The translations under genes and the position numbers were made by a program. A stretch of DNA of 64,000 nt from Bacteroidota bacterium (GTDB lineage: Bacteria > Bacteroidota > Ignavibacteria > Ignavibacteriales > SURF-24), in assembly GCA_030706145.1 (NCBI GenBank), contig JAUZPB010000003.1:1-64000 (forward strand), read 5' to 3'. Numbering within the stretch: position 1 is the stretch's first letter; each line of letters begins with the position of its first letter. This document shows positions 19,621 through 28,342 of the stretch, one piece after another. The notes below the pieces were generated by a model, which ran no database searches, was not told where the DNA came from, and was given only the letters and a program-made list of their open reading frames with translations.

Positions 19621-19661
19621 TTCAAAAATATGGCACTTCGCCAATTATTGAGGAAGTGCCA
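19621..19661 (-). terminator. Intrinsic terminator of the tonB operon
   Basis: A perfect 9-bp stem pairs TGGCACTTC (19631-19639) with GAAGTGCCA (19653-19661). On the minus strand it is followed by TATTTTTG. It lies 130 bp past the tonB stop codon. Confidence 0.7.
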
Positions 19662-19790
19662 ATTAAAATTATTTTAAGACAAAATAGCACAAAATAAACG
19701 AAGGGTATAATAATCATATTTAGCTAATCTATCAAATACATTCAGCGAAATACATTCTCAGAGCAGCTAAAATTAACAGTGACTAATGTT

Positions 19791-20627
19791 TTACTGGAGT
19801 CTGAACAAAAAAGGCATAACCATTTTTACTCTTACTGCCTTTCCATTTTGTTGTCCAGGATGCCAGAGGCCCATTAACTTGCAAACTCTCATGGCTTCTT
19901 CATCACATCCGGCTCCAATGCTCTTAAGTATATGAAGGTTGCTTAAAGAGCCATCTTTTTCTACGACGAATTCAATAAGGACTTTGCCCTCGACGCATGC
20001 TTTTTTAGCTATTTCAGGATACCTTACATTCTGACTAATGAAAGAAAGCAGTTCAGATTCTCCACCAGGGTAAGCTGGCATAACCTCGGCAAAAGTTATT
20101 GGTTCATCACGCACAGGTGTATTTTCAACAATAGTTGAATTAACTGAAGTTTTTGGAACATCAGGAGTAATTATAAAATCAGAACCATTAATATCGCCTT
20201 GCCGGTTTTCAAAGCCTGGAAGCGCCTTTAAAAGCTGGTCAGTTGTAGGCATCATCTTATCTTCAGATGGATCATAATCGACTAATTTAGGCACCATAAA
20301 CTTTACCATTGGCTTAAGTAAAGCAGGAGAATTTTCGACAGATCTAGCAATTGGCTTTTGTGCATCGTCTTTGACTGCCGAAAAGATCTGGATATCTATT
20401 GGCACCGAAACTGATTTTCCACCTATTTTGCCCGGATCGGTGTGATTAAGAACAATTGAAGAAACAGAGAAAACTGTAAAAATCAATACAGAGAGAAATA
20501 AGGCAAATGAAATATGCCTTGTATAGTGCTTTCTGAGAAGATAAGCGCCATAGTCTCTGTTCTTATTAGCAAAAACAATGTCGTCCAGGTTAACTGCGAC
20601 AACTACCGGGTTATGTTGAGCTTTCAT
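19791..20627 (-). CDS. TonB-family energy transducer
   Basis: A 278-residue TonB-like protein when started at the ATG at 20627, which has GGAGG 9 nt upstream; the frame opens further, to 20681. A cytoplasmic stretch containing 'NRDYGAYLLRKHY', typical of Bacteroidota TonB proteins, precedes one membrane helix (about residues 35-58). A periplasmic linker follows. The C-terminal TonB domain (about 188-278: 'YPGGESELLSFISQNVRYPEIAKKACVEGKV') couples proton-motive force from ExbB/ExbD to outer-membrane receptors. ExbB/ExbD are not in this window. Three TonB-dependent receptors lie at 50-64 kb, but nothing shows that this TonB serves them. It is preceded by an 88-residue gene and followed by a terminator. 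Confidence 0.9.
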   Translation of the reverse strand: MKAQHNPVVVAVNLDDIVFANKNRDYGAYLLRKHYTRHISFALFLSVLIFTVFSVSSIVLNHTDPGKIGGKSVSVPIDIQIFSAVKDDAQKPIARSVENSPALLKPMVKFMVPKLVDYDPSEDKMMPTTDQLLKALPGFENRQGDINGSDFIITPDVPKTSVNSTIVENTPVRDEPITFAEVMPAYPGGESELLSFISQNVRYPEIAKKACVEGKVLIEFVVEKDGSLSNLHILKSIGAGCDEEAMRVCKLMGLWHPGQQNGKAVRVKMVMPFLFRLQ

Positions 20628-20718
20628 GATCCGATCCTCCATTTTAGGCTTATCCGAACTGACTATTTCTACAGAGGTCAATGACTTCTATAATAATTGA
20701 ATCCCGAAGTAATGTTTT

Positions 20719-20985
20719 CTAGAACAATGGCTTCCTGTTTCTTTGGGGATGATAAACGATCTTTTTAATTGTATCAAACTGAAGGTTAGGAAATTCCTGC
20801 ATTATGATCTCAACGGCCTCGTTAGTCCTTGTATTATTATCCTTCAGTTGTCTGAATTTCTTTCTGATCAGGTAGTCTCTTACAGATACCTCGTCGATCA
20901 GATACAGACTGCTTAGAAGAGAATAGATCTCATCGCTAATTAAGTCAGCAAGTGGGTTGTAGTAATTTGCGTTAAATGCGTTCAT
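20719..20985 (-). CDS. Uncharacterised 88-residue protein
   Basis: I do not recognise this protein. It has 88 residues, is mostly helical and basic in the middle ('IRKKFRQLKDNNTRTNEAVEIIMQEFPNL'), and has no signal peptide or membrane segment. A good ribosome-binding site (GGGAG about 8 nt before the ATG) and its place 91 nt upstream of tonB on the same strand support it as a real gene. The last third ('IIMQEFPNLQFDTIKKIVYHP') has the feel of a small protein-protein or nucleic-acid contact module, but that is only an impression. Confidence 0.6.
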   Translation of the reverse strand: MNAFNANYYNPLADLISDEIYSLLSSLYLIDEVSVRDYLIRKKFRQLKDNNTRTNEAVEIIMQEFPNLQFDTIKKIVYHPQRNRKPLF

Positions 20986-21257
20986 TGTGCTTCTCCCGTT
21001 TTGTGTAAGTTAAAATATTTGGAAATCCTTTTTTGTCTGAGTTTTGCTTAACTGGTACAGACTGTCAGCTCCCAAACTGACATGTATACCGTTTTCCCAA
21101 AGACTTTAATTTTCTACTAGTAGATAAGGAGAATGGCAAAATGATACAATTGCATGAGTATGTCGTTTTTTTTAAGAATTCACGCAGATGTCCTTAGAAC
21201 CTGCATAAATATGCGGGTTAGGCAAAATGTAGGGACAAACCGGTCAGATCTTAGGCG
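20986..21257. other. Intergenic region with two small inverted repeats
   Basis: TGTCAG (21063-21068) pairs with CTGACA (21077-21082) across 8 nt, an operator-like dyad about 80 bp upstream of the 88-residue gene. A second hairpin, ACCTGCATA with TATGCGGGT (21199-21218, one wobble), lies 40 bp past the DUF5777 stop and may help end that transcript; it has no T-tract. Confidence 0.4.
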
Positions 21258-22133
21258 TTAAAACTTCAACAATCTTGTAATATTAAAACCAATCCGCCAA
21301 TCGCGGCTATTATTAAAGGAATAGTCACCTTCGCCTGCCAGAAACTGCGATGGGTTTAGCCGTGCAGAGTTTGTTAGTAATATCTTAAAGAAATGCCCAC
21401 CTGTATTAAGTTCAATTCCGAAGGCCACAGGATTATATGCGGTTCTAAAGCCCGTAATAGTAGGGTTCCATTCGAAAATAACGCCAAGTAATTTTGAAAA
21501 ATAATATTCGATGTTTGTGCCCAGAGTAAAAGAATACTTTTTTTCGTCTGTATAGATATAACTGTTATAAAGGTAAGAAGGGACAATGCCTATTCCAAGT
21601 TTTTTTTCTATCATGCCATTAACAATAAATTGTCCATAATACTGAAAATTTCTCGAATCGCTGCTTGAGCGTTCACTTCCGTTGCTCTGTTCAAAGACGA
21701 GTGTATTCCATGCAGCCCCGACTCTTAGGGCAGCTACTACAGGTATCACATCGTTTGGAAACTGAAGCAGCTTATACTTAGCCCACAGGTCAACATTGTC
21801 ATTTACATTGCTTCTACCAAGTGTAACAACGAGTTTATTACTGAGTGCATAACCCAATGCCAGACGCATATTTACAGGTCCATCAATTCCATAGAGCCTT
21901 CTTATTCCTGTATTTATGCTTGGAATAAAGCGGTGAGATATCTCAAATTCAAAATCACCTTTTTGAAGTGTTTCCGCCGTCGGAAGATTGAATGATTGTG
22001 TAGATTTGAAAAGATAAAGTTCTTGAGGCTGATTAGCCTCATCACTTCTATTCCATGAGATATTTTCCTGTGCTAATAAAGAAGAAGCAAAAGAAATAAA
22101 AAGCAGACTGATAGCAAAACGTAATTTATTCAT
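21258..22133 (-). CDS. DUF5777-family outer-membrane beta-barrel protein
   Basis: A 291-residue exported protein. The ATG at 22133 gives a clean signal peptide ending 'SSLLAQ'; the longer frame starts at a TTG and is less likely. The mature part is rich in alternating strands, with 'LQKGDFEFEISHRFIP' and 'NVDLWAKYKLLQ', features of the DUF5777 beta-barrel family. The last residue is F after 'NITRLLKF', consistent with an outer-membrane C-terminal signal. It lies 61 nt downstream of a YceI gene, and such pairs recur in Bacteroidota-related genomes. No substrate or function is known to me. Confidence 0.75.
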   Translation of the reverse strand: MNKLRFAISLLFISFASSLLAQENISWNRSDEANQPQELYLFKSTQSFNLPTAETLQKGDFEFEISHRFIPSINTGIRRLYGIDGPVNMRLALGYALSNKLVVTLGRSNVNDNVDLWAKYKLLQFPNDVIPVVAALRVGAAWNTLVFEQSNGSERSSSDSRNFQYYGQFIVNGMIEKKLGIGIVPSYLYNSYIYTDEKKYSFTLGTNIEYYFSKLLGVIFEWNPTITGFRTAYNPVAFGIELNTGGHFFKILLTNSARLNPSQFLAGEGDYSFNNSRDWRIGFNITRLLKF

Positions 22134-22194
22134 TTGGTTTTCCCGGCAAATATTTTTCAGCAATTATTAATTTAGTTTATTTCTAACCATCTGT

Positions 22195-22800
22195 TCATTT
22201 TACTTTTTTTGTAAAGAAGTCCAACTGAAGCTTCATTATTTCATTTATCTTTAAGAACATAAGTTGCGGTATGGGTATTTTATAGTCGGATAACTTAACT
22301 TCAAAGTTGCTTTTTATCCTAAAGCCATTGCCAGAGGGAGTCATTGTTGCGTTTATAGTCAAAGGTCTTGTCACACCATGAATAAACATATTGCCCTCGG
22401 CTGTAACATTATAACCTCCAGAGGGAGCTTTGTCAGCTTTTATTAATTTCCCTTTAAAGTTAGTCATCGGATATTTATCTGTCTCAAGATAATCTTCCCG
22501 CATATGTCTGTTTCTAAGTCCAATACCAGTATCAATAGTTCTTAGATCAACTTCAAAATAAATCTGGCTTTTTGATAAGATATCATCTCCATCCCAATAC
22601 ATGTAGCCATCGATTTTATCTGTTGTTCCATCAAAGCTTTCAATCTTAGCATCAGAAGTAAATTTAACAAGGTTTTTCTGTGACTTATCAACGTTATGCT
22701 CTGTTGAAAAACCCGTAATAATAAGATATAGGAAAAGCAGTACTACAGATGTGATCTTTCCCTCAGTGTATATTTTTCTGCCCGAAAGAGAAAAGTTCAT
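22195..22800 (-). CDS. YceI-family lipocalin-like periplasmic protein
   Basis: A 201-residue exported protein. An N-terminal hydrophobic segment (about 16-32) is followed by a YceI domain (about 38-198) with the family's 'VDLRTIDTGIGLRNRHMREDYLETDKYP' and 'GNMFIHGVTRPLTI' motifs. YceI proteins bind isoprenoid or other lipid-like ligands in the periplasm. AAAGGAG about 9 nt upstream fixes the start. A DUF5777 barrel follows 61 nt downstream, which suggests a two-protein envelope unit, perhaps moving or sensing a hydrophobic molecule; that role is inference. Confidence 0.9.
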   Translation of the reverse strand: MNFSLSGRKIYTEGKITSVVLLFLYLIITGFSTEHNVDKSQKNLVKFTSDAKIESFDGTTDKIDGYMYWDGDDILSKSQIYFEVDLRTIDTGIGLRNRHMREDYLETDKYPMTNFKGKLIKADKAPSGGYNVTAEGNMFIHGVTRPLTINATMTPSGNGFRIKSNFEVKLSDYKIPIPQLMFLKINEIMKLQLDFFTKKVK

Positions 22801-23043
22801 GATTTACAACTCCTTTAAATATCTAAAGCAATATTTTCTTTATCTATACATTATTGCCGAGGTTCAGCTATCTCGTACCATTATTGTATATAAAATAAAA
22901 TGTACCTTACAAATAATAGTAATCTACACTTTAAAAGTGGGACATTGCAGCTTATTATAAAGGTTTGAAAGCAAGGTTTAGGGAAATAGGAGAAAAGAGA
23001 ACACTTCATTCCCAAAAGTTGAGAGTTGAAAGAAGTATGTCCA

Positions 23044-23135
23044 AAAGAATTGAGGAACAAAAGGAATTAAGCGTTGAAAAAGTAAGGTGAGAAGAATTAT
23101 GGTGTGAAGGAATTACGCTTTGAAGAAATTTAAGC
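23044..23135. repeat. Degenerate ~15-bp GAATTA-type tandem repeat
   Basis: GAATT or GAAATT recurs at 23047, 23064, 23094, 23110 and 23125, close to multiples of 15-17 bp. The pattern is GAATTA, then a variable GC-containing core, then TTGAA/GTGAA. The copies differ too much for a CRISPR array. No long reading frame survives. Confidence 0.45.
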
Positions 23136-23139
23136 TAGA

Positions 23140-23191
23140 AAAAGCTGAGCCCGGGACGGGCAACAATAAGAAGAAGCATGTCCCGGGCTCA
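23140..23191 (-). terminator. Intrinsic terminator of the M16C peptidase gene
   Basis: A perfect 12-bp GC-rich stem pairs TGAGCCCGGGAC (23146-23157) with GTCCCGGGCTCA (23180-23191). On the minus strand it is followed by GCTTTTTCT. It sits 35 bp past the peptidase stop. Confidence 0.8.
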
Positions 23192-23226
23192 TTTGATTTT
23201 AGAATAGTTAAAAATCCAGCATTAGA

Positions 23227-26200
23227 TTATTTTTTTGGATTTGATTTAGAAACATCCTGCTGAACCTGTTTATTAAGCTTAACAAGGTTGATGAAAAGGT
23301 CCTTTTCAGATTGAATCTTTTCTTCGTTGCCATAAACACAATAGATCTTCTGACTTAAAATATCACCAACCAATTTTTTCATAGCTTTGATATCTTCAAG
23401 GTTTGTACTTAGAACCTCATCGCGTTCTTTTTGAAGTATATTGTTAGTCACTTTTTCAAAATAGCGTCTAACTGCGACATTACCCTTATCAGAAGGAGTA
23501 AGAGGGCTGTCCATTGAAGCGATAGTGCCAATAATAAATCTTGTCATTGTTTTTTCGTCTGCAGAAAGTTTATCCAGAAATTCCGGACTACCGGCAAAAT
23601 TATCAAGAGTTTCTTTTAAGTTTGGATCTCTGTAAGAAGCAAAGTAAACAGTGCCCATAGGAGAGAAACTGCAAAAGCCACCATATGCTCCACCAATTAC
23701 TCTGACTCTAGTCTGCAGCCAGTCTGTTGAGAGGATTTGTTCTAAGACACGCATTTTGCCATTCCACTGATAGCCAAGTTTCTTAAAGTTAAAACCCTGT
23801 AGAACATACTGGACTTTTGAAGCAGTTTGAATTCCTTCATTTTTCTTTTTGGGATCAAGCTTCCAACTCTTTAGTTCAATCTTGTTTTCAGGCAGAGTAG
23901 AAACAAATTTTTCCAGCTGCTTTTTATACCCATCAAGATCATTCTTTCCAGAAGTAAGTGCGGCAACAAGGTTGTTTCTGTTGAAAAGAAGAGAAGCCGT
24001 TTTTTGAAGATTCTCACTAATATCTTTTGCTTTTTGATCAAAATTATTTGCCAGATCAGTAATAAACCAGTAATATTCTATGCCGCGAGTAGATTCATTG
24101 AACATACCAGATTTGGAGAAATATGAGGCAAGGCGCATCTGCGTATAGTTATATCCATTCTGTTTTACCTGAGATTCAAGTCTGGATTGAAATCTTGTAA
24201 GTATTGTTTTAAGGCGTTCAATATCTGAGAACTTAGTTTTGCTTATAATTTCGTCAACAAGTTCAAACATCTTGTCAACTTTTGTATTCATGACCTTAGA
24301 GTCGACTACAAATTTAGGCAACATGTTCTCATCCTGACGGTTTTCAAGGAACACGTTTAAATAAGTATTAAATCCGCCAGTGTGCAGATTAAGTTCTTTG
24401 TCAAGTTCACCATAAGAATAATGTTCAGTATTCTGGCTTCCTAGCACTTCAGAAAGCAGAGCTGCATAAGGAATAAGTTCCTCAGGAAGAGTTCTCAGAT
24501 CGAACATGAATTTTGAATAGACCACATCGTTTGTAAAGTCCTCATGGAATAGTAGTGGAATATCTGAGACTTTTTCTTCCTTTATATCATACCACTCAGC
24601 CTTAGGGTTGATATCTTTTCTTTCAAGCATTGGAATAGTAGCAAGAGCCTCTGGGGTATCTTCGCTTTTTTGATAATTGATCAGATCCTTAGTTTGTTTT
24701 GACAAAGCTTCCAAATCGTTCTTTGATAAAGAATTTTTGTACTCTTTAAGCTCTGAGTCAATCTTTGCGTTATTTTCCTTTTCGAGTCCGGCCTTGGGTT
24801 CAAGTACCAAAAGAAGCGAATGAGGATTTTCGATCATATATTTTTTTATTGTCTCTTCGAGAAAGCGGTTACCAATTCCAGACTTCAGAGCAGATAGAGT
24901 CTTTTCATACTCAAGTCCTATAAAGGGATTTGCAGCAAAGAACCATGTAGTTACAGCCTGGAAATTGTATGTAAGCCCCTTCTGGGCATCGTCTCCTTCA
25001 CGAAGATGGAATTCAGTTCTATTAAGACTTCCTTCAACGGCCTTTTTATCCAGCCCTTTATCTGCAACATTCTTAAGTGTATTCATAACGATCTGGAGGA
25101 ATTTCTCCTTATCGGCCGGATTTGCATTCTGAACTTTTATCTGGAAAACATTCTGCTGAATGTCATCAACCCAAGCGCTAACATCCTGTCCAATTCCGGC
25201 TTCTTTTAGAGCCAGTCTTATTGGAGCTGCTTCCTGATTTACAAGAACATCGCTTAATGTATTAAGAGCAAGGACAAGTGTGCGGTCGGTGTTTAGTCCA
25301 GCAACAAAACTTAAAGTTAAAAAGGTCTGATCTTCTGTTTTGTCTGTCTCAGCAACAGGATAAAAGGCCTTTACTTCTTTCATTTTGTCAAAAGGTTTCT
25401 GTAGAGGGATCTTAGCCAATACATCTTCTTTTGTATAATTTGAGAGGTATTCCTTATCAATAAATTCCAGTTCCTTATCTAAGTCATAATCCCCATAAAG
25501 GTAAATATAGCTATTCGACGGGTGATAGTATTTTTTATGGAAATTCAGGAAGTCCTGATATCTAAGCTTTGGGATAGAGGTTGGATAACCGCCAGAGGAA
25601 AATTTATAGGCATTATCCGGGAAAAGATTCTTTTGTGTCTGGTAGCCAAGTTCACGTTCCGGGCTTGAGTAAGCACCTTTCATCTCATTATATACTACAC
25701 CTTTATACGATATTTCACCGGTTGAATCATCTGTCTCGTAATGCCAGCCTTCTTGCTGAAATATTCTTGGATTTTTATATATAAGTGGATTAAAAACTGC
25801 ATCTAAATATATATGCATAAGGTTAAAATAGTCCTTATCGTTCATACTAGCTACAGGATAAATAGTTATATCACTTCCTGTCATTGCATTAAGAAAGGTG
25901 TTCAATGATCCTTTTGAAAGGACGTCAAAAGGGCTTTTTACAGGAAAATGTGTTGAACCATTTAAGACAGAATGTTCGATGATGTGAGGGGTACCTCCAT
26001 CTGATTCAGGGATTGTCTTAAAAGCCACAGAGAATGTTTTATTTGGATCCTTTGCATTTATTTTGAGAAGTCTTGCACCGCTTTTAATGTGTTCAAAGAG
26101 CAAACATTCGGCATTAACCTCTTTGACAAATTTCTTTTCCAGAAGTTTAAAGCCATGATAAGTTTCACCTTTTTTATAGTCCTCACCCCCCATGGGAAGG

Positions 26201-26262
26201 ACTATGCTCCAGGCAATAGCCAAAACAGAAGCTAATGATAGGATTAGTTTTAGAGCATTCAT
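23227..26262 (-). CDS. M16C peptidase, presequence-protease (PreP) type
   Basis: A 1011-residue zinc metallopeptidase when started at the ATG at 26262, which has GGAG upstream and gives an N-terminal signal-like segment. The inverted zinc motif HxxEH is at H93/E96/H97 ('TPHIIEHSVLNG') and the distal glutamate ligand at about E193 ('VVYNEMKGAYSSPE'). The PreP-type architecture of two M16 halves joined by an M16C-associated domain fits the length. The family degrades peptides of up to about 65 residues inside a closed chamber. The export signal suggests a periplasmic or surface peptide scavenger rather than an organelle-type role. The gene is monocistronic with a strong terminator. Confidence 0.92.
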   Translation of the reverse strand: MNALKLILSLASVLAIAWSIVLPMGGEDYKKGETYHGFKLLEKKFVKEVNAECLLFEHIKSGARLLKINAKDPNKTFSVAFKTIPESDGGTPHIIEHSVLNGSTHFPVKSPFDVLSKGSLNTFLNAMTGSDITIYPVASMNDKDYFNLMHIYLDAVFNPLIYKNPRIFQQEGWHYETDDSTGEISYKGVVYNEMKGAYSSPERELGYQTQKNLFPDNAYKFSSGGYPTSIPKLRYQDFLNFHKKYYHPSNSYIYLYGDYDLDKELEFIDKEYLSNYTKEDVLAKIPLQKPFDKMKEVKAFYPVAETDKTEDQTFLTLSFVAGLNTDRTLVLALNTLSDVLVNQEAAPIRLALKEAGIGQDVSAWVDDIQQNVFQIKVQNANPADKEKFLQIVMNTLKNVADKGLDKKAVEGSLNRTEFHLREGDDAQKGLTYNFQAVTTWFFAANPFIGLEYEKTLSALKSGIGNRFLEETIKKYMIENPHSLLLVLEPKAGLEKENNAKIDSELKEYKNSLSKNDLEALSKQTKDLINYQKSEDTPEALATIPMLERKDINPKAEWYDIKEEKVSDIPLLFHEDFTNDVVYSKFMFDLRTLPEELIPYAALLSEVLGSQNTEHYSYGELDKELNLHTGGFNTYLNVFLENRQDENMLPKFVVDSKVMNTKVDKMFELVDEIISKTKFSDIERLKTILTRFQSRLESQVKQNGYNYTQMRLASYFSKSGMFNESTRGIEYYWFITDLANNFDQKAKDISENLQKTASLLFNRNNLVAALTSGKNDLDGYKKQLEKFVSTLPENKIELKSWKLDPKKKNEGIQTASKVQYVLQGFNFKKLGYQWNGKMRVLEQILSTDWLQTRVRVIGGAYGGFCSFSPMGTVYFASYRDPNLKETLDNFAGSPEFLDKLSADEKTMTRFIIGTIASMDSPLTPSDKGNVAVRRYFEKVTNNILQKERDEVLSTNLEDIKAMKKLVGDILSQKIYCVYGNEEKIQSEKDLFINLVKLNKQVQQDVSKSNPKK

Positions 26263-26404
26263 TTTGTCTCCGCTTAAAAATTTGAAAGAAAACAATAACA
26301 TCAAATTTATAGTTAATGTTCTAATATATTAAAGTTTATCGTTATTTGTAAGCAATCGTGTATAAAAGTCAGTATGGAATTATTTGAGTATATTCATTGG
26401 GTGG

Positions 26405-26447
26405 GCAAAAAAAATGGGGAAGTTAATAGTTTAACATTCCCCATTTT
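26405..26447 (-). terminator. Terminator ending the pectin/hexuronate operon
   Basis: AATGGGGAA (26413-26421) pairs with TTCCCCATT (26438-26446). On the minus strand a run of eight T follows (complement of 26407-26414). It lies 40 bp past the kdgK stop and marks the 3' end of the minus-strand cluster. Confidence 0.85.
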
Positions 26448-26487
26448 GGAGTTGTTCTTTCAAAAGAAAGAGGTCAGTAATTTTGCA

Positions 26488-27522
26488 TTATCTTTCAACC
26501 CTGCCCGAAGAATATCCTTTTGCTAGTTTTTCAACCTCATCGATACTAAAATGGTTAAAATCACCTGGAATGGTTTGTTTGAGGCATGAAGCTGCTACGG
26601 CAAATTCGAGGGCGTCTTTTGTATTTTCCATTTTCATAAGTCCATAGATCAAGCCACCAGCAAATGAATCTCCCCCACCAACGCGGTCCACAATTTGAAT
26701 CTCATAGCGTTTTGATCTTTGCGCCTTCAGGCAGTCTTTTTCATCTAACATTACAGCGCTCCAGCCGTTTCTAGAGGCCGAATAACTTTCTCTAAGTGTT
26801 ATTGCAACGGTAGAAAAAGAAAACCTTCTTTTCATTTCACTCATTAGTTCAAAGTACCCCAGTTCATCAAGTCTTGCATCTTCTATACTAGATTTTTCAG
26901 GTTTCATACCTAGTGATTTTTCTGCATCTTCTTCATTAGCGATACAAACATCAACATACTCCATCAATGGAATCATTGTAGATTGGGCCTTGTGCTCAGT
27001 CCACATTTTTTTCCTAAAATTAAGGTCACAGCTTACCACAAGTCCCTTCTTTTTTGCTGTTTTAACTGCGCTAAGCAGGCTTTCGCTGGCATTTTCACCT
27101 AAGGCAGGTGTTATTCCTGTAAAATGGAACCAGTCTTTATCATCAAAAATTTCCTCCCAATTAATTTCAGATGGCATCATAAGGCTAATTGCCGAATTAG
27201 CTCTATCATATATTACTTTAGATGGTCTCTGACTTACACCTGGTTCCAGGAAATAAATACCTAGTCTGTCGCCCCCGCGTAAAATATATTCGGTATGCAC
27301 ACCAAATTGTCTTAAGTGGTTAAGAGCGCTTTGGCCAAGCTCGTGTATGGGAAGCTTGGTTACGAAATAACTTTCAAGGCCATAGTTAGCAAGACTTACA
27401 GCAACGTTTGCTTCGCCGCCGCCGTATGTAACTTCAAATCTTCCAGCCTGTAAGAAACGTCCGAAAGCTTCAGTTGAAAGTCTAAGCATTATTTCACCAA
27501 ATGTTACAACTTTGTTCTTCAT
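26488..27522 (-). CDS. kdgK: 2-keto-3-deoxygluconate kinase (PfkB family)
   Basis: A 344-residue PfkB-family sugar kinase. It phosphorylates 2-keto-3-deoxygluconate (KDG) to KDPG in the cytoplasm. The N-terminal motif 'GGGEANVAVSLANYG' and C-terminal catalytic motif 'DRVGGGDSFAGGLIYG' (catalytic Asp near 285) are intact, and the KDG-kinase hallmarks 'VVTFGEIMLRLS' and 'YDRANSAISLM' are present. An in-frame GTG lies 9 nt upstream (27531); the ATG at 27522 is preferred. It follows kduD by 30 nt and is the last gene before the terminator. Its product feeds the Eda aldolase at 47466-48425. This is the better KDG kinase candidate of the two PfkB genes here. Confidence 0.92.
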   Translation of the reverse strand: MKNKVVTFGEIMLRLSTEAFGRFLQAGRFEVTYGGGEANVAVSLANYGLESYFVTKLPIHELGQSALNHLRQFGVHTEYILRGGDRLGIYFLEPGVSQRPSKVIYDRANSAISLMMPSEINWEEIFDDKDWFHFTGITPALGENASESLLSAVKTAKKKGLVVSCDLNFRKKMWTEHKAQSTMIPLMEYVDVCIANEEDAEKSLGMKPEKSSIEDARLDELGYFELMSEMKRRFSFSTVAITLRESYSASRNGWSAVMLDEKDCLKAQRSKRYEIQIVDRVGGGDSFAGGLIYGLMKMENTKDALEFAVAASCLKQTIPGDFNHFSIDEVEKLAKGYSSGRVER

Positions 27523-27552
27523 TTTATTCACTCTTAGTTGTATGTTTTGTCT

Positions 27553-28314
27553 TTACCTTCCCATCCAGCCACCATCGACAGTAATTAAGCTACCATTAAT
27601 GTAATCTGAAGCTTCAGAGCATAAAAAGACTACAGTTCCCATAAGGTCCTCTGGAGTTCCCCATCTGCCAGCAGGTATACGTTCCAGAATTGCTTTGTTT
27701 CTTAGCTCGTCTTCCCTAAGGGCTTTTGTATTATCTGTGGCAATATAGCCTGGAGCAATTGCATTAATGTTTACACCTTTTTGTGCCCACTCATTTGAAA
27801 ATGCCATACAAAGCTGCTTTACTGCCCCCTTACTAGCAGCATAACCAGGGACCCAAATGCCGCCTTGAAAGGATAGAAGTGAAGCGATAAAGACAATTTT
27901 ACCATTTCCTCTTTCAACCATACATTTACCAAATTCACGAGTTAAGATAAACTGTGCATTTAAGTTTACTTCAATTACCTTGTCCCAGTACTCATCAGGG
28001 TGTTCTGAGATTGGTTTTCTTAAGATCATTCCCGCATTATTGACTAATATATCTATCTTTGGAATAAGCTTTTGTACCTCGTAGATAAAGCTGTAGAGCT
28101 CATTGCGTTTGGAAAAATCACATGTAAAGCCATATGCTTTTCTTCCAAAGGATCTGAACTCATTTAATACATCCTCATCCATTCCCTCTAAGGCTACGCC
28201 AACAATGTCAGCCCCAGCCTCTGCCAAAGCTTTAGCATACATTCTGCCAATTCCTTTATTACAGCCTGTAACGAGAGCTGTTTTTCCATCTAACCTGAAT
28301 TTATCCAGGATCAT
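27553..28314 (-). CDS. kduD: 2-dehydro-3-deoxy-D-gluconate 5-dehydrogenase (SDR)
   Basis: A 253-residue classical short-chain dehydrogenase. It has the Rossmann motif 'TGCNKGIGRMYAKAL', 'NNAGMILRKPI', catalytic Ser near 'IASLLSFQGG', and Y-x-x-x-K in 'YAASKGAVKQ'. KduD reduces 2,5-diketo-3-deoxygluconate to KDG in the unsaturated-uronate branch of pectin breakdown. 'LRKPISEHPDEYWDKVIEVNL' and the C-terminus 'ITVDGGWMGR' are typical of KduD. AGGAG precedes the ATG. It lies directly between kduI (28 nt upstream) and kdgK, in pathway order. Confidence 0.95.
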   Translation of the reverse strand: MILDKFRLDGKTALVTGCNKGIGRMYAKALAEAGADIVGVALEGMDEDVLNEFRSFGRKAYGFTCDFSKRNELYSFIYEVQKLIPKIDILVNNAGMILRKPISEHPDEYWDKVIEVNLNAQFILTREFGKCMVERGNGKIVFIASLLSFQGGIWVPGYAASKGAVKQLCMAFSNEWAQKGVNINAIAPGYIATDNTKALREDELRNKAILERIPAGRWGTPEDLMGTVVFLCSEASDYINGSLITVDGGWMGR

Positions 28315-28342
28315 ACTATTTACTCCTATTGTTAATTACAAT

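Larger units (their letters stand above)
22801..23226. other. Intergenic region with degenerate purine-rich repeats (426 bp)
   Basis: No gene. The yceI promoter should lie near its high-coordinate side of 22801. The middle holds the degenerate repeats annotated at 23044-23135, and the distal end holds the M16 terminator at 23140-23191. Confidence 0.6.

Noticed and set aside
23044..23135. Short repeats that might be a CRISPR array
   Set aside because: Units are only about 15 bp, differ from one another, have no uniform spacers, and no cas gene is nearby.
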